From Bradyrhizobium diazoefficiens USDA 110 (GTDB lineage: Bacteria > Pseudomonadota > Alphaproteobacteria > Rhizobiales > Xanthobacteraceae): a stretch of DNA of 64,000 bases. A model generated the notes under the pieces. It had not been told where the DNA came from and searched no databases. It saw nothing but the letters and a program-made list of their open reading frames with translations. Each line of letters starts with the position of its first letter. The stretch's first letter is position 1. Location: NCBI RefSeq assembly GCF_000011365.1, contig NC_004463.1, positions 4,636,001 to 4,700,000 of the forward strand, in the 5' to 3' direction. The position numbers and the translations under genes were made by a program. Positions 59,478 through 64,000 of the stretch are shown here, piece by piece.

Positions 59478-59478
59478 C

Positions 59479-60159
59479 ATGCCTCGCAATATACTTTTGC
59501 TTCCGCTCCTGATGAGCCTGAATGCGGGCCTCGTTGATACCGCGGGCTTTCTCGCGCTCCAGGGGCTGTTCACGGCGCATGTCACCGGCAACTTCGTTAC
59601 CTTCGGCGCGGCCATCGTGTTGGGAACATCCGGTGCCTTGGCGAAGCTGCTCGCCCTCCCAGTCTTTTGCCTTGTGGTGATCACCACTCGAATATTCAGT
59701 TTCTCTCTGCCTGCAATCGGCTTGCCGATCTTTCGTTCGATGCTGGCAATCAAGGTGTTACTTCTTGCGATAGGCGGTGCGTGTGCCGCTTACTTCGGCC
59801 CCTTCGTCCAAGGCGATAGCTGGCAGGCGATCATCACCGGCATGATCCTGGTCGCAGCGATGGCCATTCAGAACGCCGCGCACCGTATCCACATGGGCAC
59901 GGAGCCTCCCAGCACCTTGATGACGGGCACGACCACCCAGATCATGATCGACGTCGCCGACGTCCTGCGCGGCGCGCCAGCGTCGGTATTGACTGTCGCG
60001 AAGCCGCGGCTCGGCAAGATGGCGGCGAGTGTGACTGCCTTTGCGCTGGGTTGCGCCGCCGGCGCCTGTCTCTACGCGAAGTTCGGGACGTGGTGTTTCG
60101 TCCTCCCGCCGCTGATCGCTTTCCCAGCCGTGTTCTTGGCTGCCGCCGAGCCGAAGTGA
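59479..60159 (+). CDS. YoaK (DUF1275) family membrane protein
   Basis: The start at 59479 overlaps the porin stop region by two bases of spacing. It has 226 residues and about six helices. DUF1275 hallmarks are SLNAGLVDTAGFLALQGLFTAHVTGNFVTFGAAI, where the AHVTGN motif is diagnostic, and AMAIQNAAHRIHMGTEPPSTLMTGTTTQIMIDVAD. The family is thought to be inner-membrane transporters, though unproven. As the last gene of the operon it is the best candidate for the inner-membrane uptake step. Confidence 0.9.
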   Translation: MPRNILLLPLLMSLNAGLVDTAGFLALQGLFTAHVTGNFVTFGAAIVLGTSGALAKLLALPVFCLVVITTRIFSFSLPAIGLPIFRSMLAIKVLLLAIGGACAAYFGPFVQGDSWQAIITGMILVAAMAIQNAAHRIHMGTEPPSTLMTGTTTQIMIDVADVLRGAPASVLTVAKPRLGKMAASVTAFALGCAAGACLYAKFGTWCFVLPPLIAFPAVFLAAAEPK

Positions 60160-60431
60160 CGCGGCAGGAGTGATCGGGAATGAAGCACCTGGCAAAAGCT
60201 TGGCCCGGTCGACGTACGTCCACCGGGCACTTGCAATGTCGGAGGTCACTCGTCAGGAGGCCGTCGCATGACGCTTCGCTTCAGCCAGCCACGCGCGGGC
60301 GAGCGCGGCATCGATCTGAGAAAGCGATGACCCCGCCGGAACGATTCGATGGTCTACCCCTTGGCTCCCGCTGTCGACAGCATGGCAGCCAGCGCATCTG
60401 TGTTGTCGGCAGTAAACGCGAGGGAATAGAA

Positions 60432-61700
60432 ATGGGTTCCGAGACTTCCGATCCGTCGCCTCGATCCTATCCCCCGTCGGTCTCGTTCGTGCGAAGAGCC
60501 GGCCCGGTCGCCGTCGCCCCCGGCATCGCGGACACTTTCGCCCAGATCGAACAATGGCTGCTCGAAGAGGCCTCCGCCGAGCGGCAGATGATTGACCTCC
60601 TCGTCAAGCTGATCCGACAGATGAAGGCCGCCGGGTCTTCGGTCGATCGACTTACCCTGCATATAGGCACGCTCCATCCCCAGCTTGTCGGATTCGCATG
60701 GGTCTGGAACGCCGACGATGGCTTCTGCGACGAGGTGCGGGTAGCTGACGCCGCGGTCGATTCCGACGCCTACAGACTCAATCCGCTGCAGCGGATCGTC
60801 GAAACCGCCGAGTCCATCCGGCGAGAGCCGACTGAGCCGTCGTCGCAGGCGGAATTTCCCATCATGATCGAGCTCGCCGCCGCCGGCATGACCGACTACG
60901 TGGCGATTCCCTTGTCCGGTCTGGACACCCGTAATGTGATCACCATCGCGACGAAAGCGCGCGGCGGCTTCGCCGAGGCGGAGATAGATTCCTTGACCCG
61001 CCTCTTCAAGCTATTCGCGTTGCATGTGCAACGGCACAGCGAGTTGAAGATCTCCGAAAATGCGCTGGGCGCCTACCTTGGTTACGGCGCCGCCGCGAAG
61101 GTTCTCGAAGGTGCAATCAAGCGCGGCGCGGGAGACTCGATCCGCGCCGTGATTTGGATCTCGGATCTCAGAAATTTCACGAAGATGTCGGACGTTCTGG
61201 CCCCGGCCGACATGCTGGTGCTGCTCAACGCCTATTTCGAAGCGATGGCGAGCGCCGTGGCCGCTCACGGCGGCGAAATTCTCAAGTTCATCGGCGACGG
61301 CATGCTCGCGGTCTTTCCGGAGACGGTTGGCGTTGCCGAAGCGTCGCGCGCGGCCGTCTCGGCGGCAAGGGAGGCGATTGCCAGACTCGAAGCCTCCAAT
61401 CGGGCCATCCGTGTCGCGTCCGACGCCGAAGACCACGCCTCGCTGCGGGCGGGCATCGTCCTTCACGAAGGTGAGGTCTTTTTCGGCAACATAGGCGCCC
61501 CGGATCGCTTGGACTTCACGGTCATCGGCGCGGCCGTCAACGAGGCCTGCCGCGTGGAAGCGCTGACCAAGACGATAGGCAGAGACCTCCTCCTGACGGA
61601 AGCCGTTGCCCGGCATCTCTCTCATGATGTCGAGCATCTCGGTGAGCACCAGTTGCGGGGCGTTTCCGCCCGAATGTCTGTGTACGGAATGGCGGGATGA
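60432..61700 (+). CDS. Class III adenylate/guanylate cyclase
   Basis: The ATG at 60432 (MGSETSDPSPRSYPPSVSFV) gives 422 residues. The N-terminal 230 residues are a sensor of unknown type (TLHIGTLHPQLVGFAWVWNADDGFCDEV, AAAGMTDYVAIPLSGLD). The C-terminal cyclase domain begins after LGAYLGYGAAAKVLEGAIKRG. Metal-binding aspartates are in AVIWISDLRNFTKMSD and ILKFIGDGMLAVFP. The purine and transition-state region is DRLDFTVIGAAVNEACRVEALTKTIGR. It appears catalytically complete and cytoplasmic. It is a few hundred bases after the catabolic operon, perhaps as a separate unit. Confidence 0.9.
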   Translation: MGSETSDPSPRSYPPSVSFVRRAGPVAVAPGIADTFAQIEQWLLEEASAERQMIDLLVKLIRQMKAAGSSVDRLTLHIGTLHPQLVGFAWVWNADDGFCDEVRVADAAVDSDAYRLNPLQRIVETAESIRREPTEPSSQAEFPIMIELAAAGMTDYVAIPLSGLDTRNVITIATKARGGFAEAEIDSLTRLFKLFALHVQRHSELKISENALGAYLGYGAAAKVLEGAIKRGAGDSIRAVIWISDLRNFTKMSDVLAPADMLVLLNAYFEAMASAVAAHGGEILKFIGDGMLAVFPETVGVAEASRAAVSAAREAIARLEASNRAIRVASDAEDHASLRAGIVLHEGEVFFGNIGAPDRLDFTVIGAAVNEACRVEALTKTIGRDLLLTEAVARHLSHDVEHLGEHQLRGVSARMSVYGMAG

Positions 61701-61715
61701 GGACTTGACCCGCCC

Positions 61716-61835
61716 GGCGGCCAGCTTCTCTTCCACCTCGTCAGCCGGCTCTATGAGCGCGCCTCCGTCATCGTGACCACCAATCTCGCCTTCGGCGAAT
61801 GGCCGAGCGTGTTCGGCGACGCCAAAATGACCACG
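61716..61835 (+). pseudogene. IstB (IS21 helper ATPase) C-terminal fragment
   Basis: The frame reads [20 protein letters not shown], then [20 protein letters not shown], an exact style match to the C-terminal part of IstB-type ATPases of IS21 elements. The N-terminal Walker motifs and the terminal 30 residues are absent, and neither istA nor element ends are visible. It marks a past IS21 insertion next to the DUF6338 cassette. Confidence 0.85.
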
Positions 61836-61908
61836 AGCCGACAGGTGATGGACGACGTCTCCACCGACCCGCTCGTCCAGGCTCCCCGATCAATAGGCAG
61901 GGGTCGGC

Positions 61909-62097
61909 CTATTTATTGTCCTTTGGCGGCGGAGGTTTTACCCCGCTGCCGGTGGTCGGCGGCGCGGGGCGGTTTCCACCCGGTCCTTGATATCCACCTT
62001 GAACCTTATGGCCTGTAGCGGGCTGATGACCGCGGTTCTCGGGTTTGTAGCCCTCTTGCAAATTTTGCGGGCCACCCGGCTTCTTGTTATTTGACAT
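61909..62097 (-). CDS. Small GYxP/GHQP-motif protein of the DUF6338 cassette
   Basis: The ATG at 62097 ([20 protein letters not shown]) follows an AAAGGAGCAAATTG site inside the end of the DUF6338 gene, giving 62 residues. It is hydrophilic and Pro/Gly/Lys-rich with a repeated short motif: EGYKP, RGHQP and GGYQGP. It ends [12 protein letters not shown]. Small proteins with GYxP/GHQP motifs recur, as I recall, beside DUF6338 genes in diverse bacteria, which argues for a real functional pair. The role is unknown; a disordered partner or signalling peptide is conceivable. Confidence 0.7.
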   Translation of the reverse strand: MSNNKKPGGPQNLQEGYKPENRGHQPATGHKVQGGYQGPGGNRPAPPTTGSGVKPPPPKDNK

Positions 62098-62713
62098 CAA
62101 TTTGCTCCTTTGAAGGGTGCCAGATTTCGACGAATTTGATTTCTCGGCCGGGGATCAGGATCCCCACTCGTTCCGGGCGTTCTTTCCACCCCTGTTCGGC
62201 CTCCCAATCCCATTCTTCCTCGAGATAGAGATCGCGCTCACCGCCATCAGACGATGAAAAAGAATTCGTGCCGTAATAGCCCGCGACCGTTCGTTCGTCT
62301 GTCAGGGTTACCATGACGAAGCAGCCGCTTTTCAGGTTCGAAAAGCACCAATCCCAAGCCGTCGGGACCACATGAACCAGCGAGAGGTCGAACCGAGCAG
62401 CAATTCTCGCGAAGTAATGCCTTTGTGCTGCTACGCCGAGAGCAATGCCGAAAACCGCCGGGCCGACGATCGTTAGTGCAATCCAAGCGGCGTCTCGATA
62501 GAGGCGGTAGTGAATCGTATCTATCAGCGGATGGATAAGAACGATGAACACGGAATAGTAGATCGTCGACAAAACAACGATCTCGAAAATATTGTCCTTG
62601 GCAGAGGGAATTCGACCGGTCAGAAATTGTGCGCGAACGTAAGTTGCTATGATGCCTGGGACGACGAACGCAAAGAACAGCTGTAAACTGAAGACGTCTT
62701 TCAAATCACCCAC
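62087..62713 (-). CDS. DUF6338 family membrane protein
   Basis: This 208-residue protein begins MGDLKDVFSLQLFFAFVVPG, with membrane helices in LQLFFAFVVPGIIATYV, IFEIVVLSTIYYSVFIVLIHPLIDTI and AAWIALTIVGPAVFGIALGVA. The C-terminal soluble half holds the DUF6338 landmarks: TAWDWCFSNLKSGCFVMVTLTDERTVAGYYG, then GGERDLYLEEEWDWE and GILIPGREIKFVEIW. The GRYYG-like and RDLYLE blocks suggest a small beta domain. The stop overlaps the downstream small gene by 11 bases. The local GC is clearly below that of the window, so transfer is likely. Confidence 0.82.
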   Translation of the reverse strand: MGDLKDVFSLQLFFAFVVPGIIATYVRAQFLTGRIPSAKDNIFEIVVLSTIYYSVFIVLIHPLIDTIHYRLYRDAAWIALTIVGPAVFGIALGVAAQRHYFARIAARFDLSLVHVVPTAWDWCFSNLKSGCFVMVTLTDERTVAGYYGTNSFSSSDGGERDLYLEEEWDWEAEQGWKERPERVGILIPGREIKFVEIWHPSKEQIDVK

Positions 62714-62812
62714 GGGATTTCTTCGCTGCTATTCGTTGAGGTCAGTATCGTGGCGACTCGGTCGTCGCACCCGCGAAAATAATGACGATCGGGTCATATC
62801 GAATTTAGGTTG

Positions 62813-64000
62813 TCAAGACCGCGGCCGCTTTTCCCAAACGAGTCCAACAGCCCTCCGATCATCGGCATAGGGACGCTGCAAGGCCTCCTGCATGGTCTCC
62901 GGCTGACCGACGATGACGACCTGCTGGCGAGCGCGCGTGACCGCAGTGTAGAGCCAGGACGGATCGAGCAACCGGCTCGGCGGCAGGGCGACGATGACGT
63001 GGTCCGCTTCCGAGCCCTGGGCACGATGGCATGTGAGGGCGTAGCCGAGCGATAAGTCGACCAGGTCCTCGGCGGGGAAGACGTGCTCGTCTCCGTCGAA
63101 GATGGCTGTGATCTGCTGTTCCGTCCGGTCGATCCGCTGCACGGTACCCATGGAGCCGTTGAACAGGCCTCGCTTGTAGCAATTGCGCCGATGGACGATT
63201 GGCTCACCAGGCGAGAACAGGTCGCCCAGCGGCCCCCGAAGCTCCTGCAGGTCTTTCCTGCGCAGATATTCGTCGTGCAGGCGACGGTTGAGGCCGGCGA
63301 CACCGCACGGGCCATCGTTGATCGGTGTGACGATCATGACGTCACGACCGTCACGCAGTTCATCCCAGATCGAGACAACCTTCTCGGCGATCTCGTCGCG
63401 TCCCGACGCGCAGGCAAGCATGACGCCGGCATGAGGTCCGACATAAGCGCTGAGCCGAGGCATCTCACGCCGTCTGATCTGAGCTGCGATACCCGGAATG
63501 GACGTGGTCACGGCCTGGCGGTGCACCGTGGTGAGCGTGGAGGTAACGGCAGGATCCTCGACGAACCGGTGAAACAACAGCCCGAATCCAACGGGAGGAA
63601 GTTGCCGTTCATCGCCGACGAGCAGGAGCCGGGCGCCTTGCGGCATCCGGCGGAGCAGTCCGTACAGCGACGGCAGGTCCACCATCGAGGCTTCATCGAG
63701 GATGACCAGCGTGTCGGGAGTCAACTGCGCCAGCTCGCGCAGCTTGGTCTCCAGCTCCGCCCGCTCGGTCTGATCAAGTTCGCTGGCGAGCTGACTCTCG
63801 ACCGCCTCTCGCTCATCCAACTCGCGGAGCGTCCGGAAGATGGTGCGTGCGAGCCGCCCGGTCGACCGGGACAGCCGCAGGGCAGCCTTGCCGGCCAAAG
63901 CCGCCAGCAGCAACTGGCCGCCGGCCCGCTCCCAGAGGTCGCAGATCGTCCGGGTGACGAAGGTCTTGCCGGTGCCGGCACCGCCACGGAGGCACGAGAA
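62813..64000 (-). CDS. RecD-like SF1B helicase, partial (N-terminus beyond right edge)
   Basis: The minus-strand frame is open to 64000, giving the last 395 residues. Walker A reads LRGGAGTGKTFVTRTICDLWE, Walker B is TLVILDEASMVDLPSLYGLL, motif III LLLVGDERQLPPVG, and the late helicase motifs LTCHRAQGSEADHVIVAL and SWLYTAVTRARQQVVIVGQP are present. This order is that of RecD2-type 5'-3' DNA helicases. TraA relaxases share the same core, and the missing N-terminus would decide. The gene has high GC again, unlike the DUF6338 pair beside it. Confidence 0.88.
   Translation of the reverse strand, partial: FSCLRGGAGTGKTFVTRTICDLWERAGGQLLLAALAGKAALRLSRSTGRLARTIFRTLRELDEREAVESQLASELDQTERAELETKLRELAQLTPDTLVILDEASMVDLPSLYGLLRRMPQGARLLLVGDERQLPPVGFGLLFHRFVEDPAVTSTLTTVHRQAVTTSIPGIAAQIRRREMPRLSAYVGPHAGVMLACASGRDEIAEKVVSIWDELRDGRDVMIVTPINDGPCGVAGLNRRLHDEYLRRKDLQELRGPLGDLFSPGEPIVHRRNCYKRGLFNGSMGTVQRIDRTEQQITAIFDGDEHVFPAEDLVDLSLGYALTCHRAQGSEADHVIVALPPSRLLDPSWLYTAVTRARQQVVIVGQPETMQEALQRPYADDRRAVGLVWEKRPRS

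Noticed and set aside
1..64000. tRNA, rRNA and CRISPR features
   Set aside because: Read for cloverleaf-type segments, conserved rRNA stretches and regularly spaced identical repeats of 25-40 bases. None was found. The 13-base AAGTCT array is far too short to be a CRISPR.

Overview
The window is 64 kb of GC-rich alphaproteobacterial chromosome. It most resembles Bradyrhizobium or a close relative (Nitrobacteraceae). The signs are a minCDE operon, many small Rhizobiales-type secreted and DUF proteins (DUF982, DUF6894, DUF2778), GGAAC-N16/17-CGTT promoters of the EcfG general-stress type, and several dispersed palindromic repeat families between genes. No rRNA, tRNA or CRISPR array was seen.

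Layout. 1-8 kb: the N-terminal two-thirds of a chemotaxis receptor (cut by the left edge), small conserved proteins, a frameshifted tannase-family esterase, a MarR regulator and an orphan TRAP-type binding protein. 8.3-14.7 kb: an ABC importer of the NitT/TauT class (ATPase, permease, binding protein) interleaved with a DapA-family lyase, a GNAT protein and an NAD-dependent epimerase. A TetR regulator sits here, and two matching palindromes bracket its gene. 15-16.8 kb: minC-minD-minE. 17-22 kb: small secreted proteins, an SDR and an L,D-transpeptidase. 22.1-24.6 kb: a mobR-mobA-like pair (3-hydroxybenzoate 4-monooxygenase with a divergent MarR regulator) with a 23-bp palindrome between the promoter boxes. 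24.7-46 kb: housekeeping and accessory genes with considerable decay. Here pdxY is interrupted by an intact IS630-type insertion, an EamA transporter has a one-base frameshift, and C-terminal pieces remain of a Ku protein and an SOS-associated peptidase. A ParB-like gene lies between 20-bp inverted repeats.

47-61.7 kb is a catabolic or detoxification island built around two related loci. Locus A (minus strand) has two overlapping AraC regulators, a YcaC-like isochorismatase-fold hydrolase and an EntS-like MFS exporter. Locus B (plus strand) has an AraC regulator, then a second isochorismatase-fold hydrolase, a XapX membrane protein, a YtcJ-like amidohydrolase with a Cys/His-rich tail, DoxX, a secreted double-VOC protein, an alginate-export-type porin and a DUF1275 membrane protein. 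Between the locus B regulator and its operon, on the opposite strand, lies an alpha/beta-hydrolase-like protein with alanine at the nucleophile position. The gene order suggests import through the porin, periplasmic and cytoplasmic processing, and inducible control. The substrate is unknown.

61.7-64 kb: a class III cyclase is followed by an IstB fragment. Next comes a lower-GC, overlapping two-gene cassette (a DUF6338 membrane protein and a 62-residue GYxP/GHQP-motif protein), then a RecD-like helicase cut by the right edge. The DUF6338 cassette and the locus A/B pair are the best candidates for undescribed systems.
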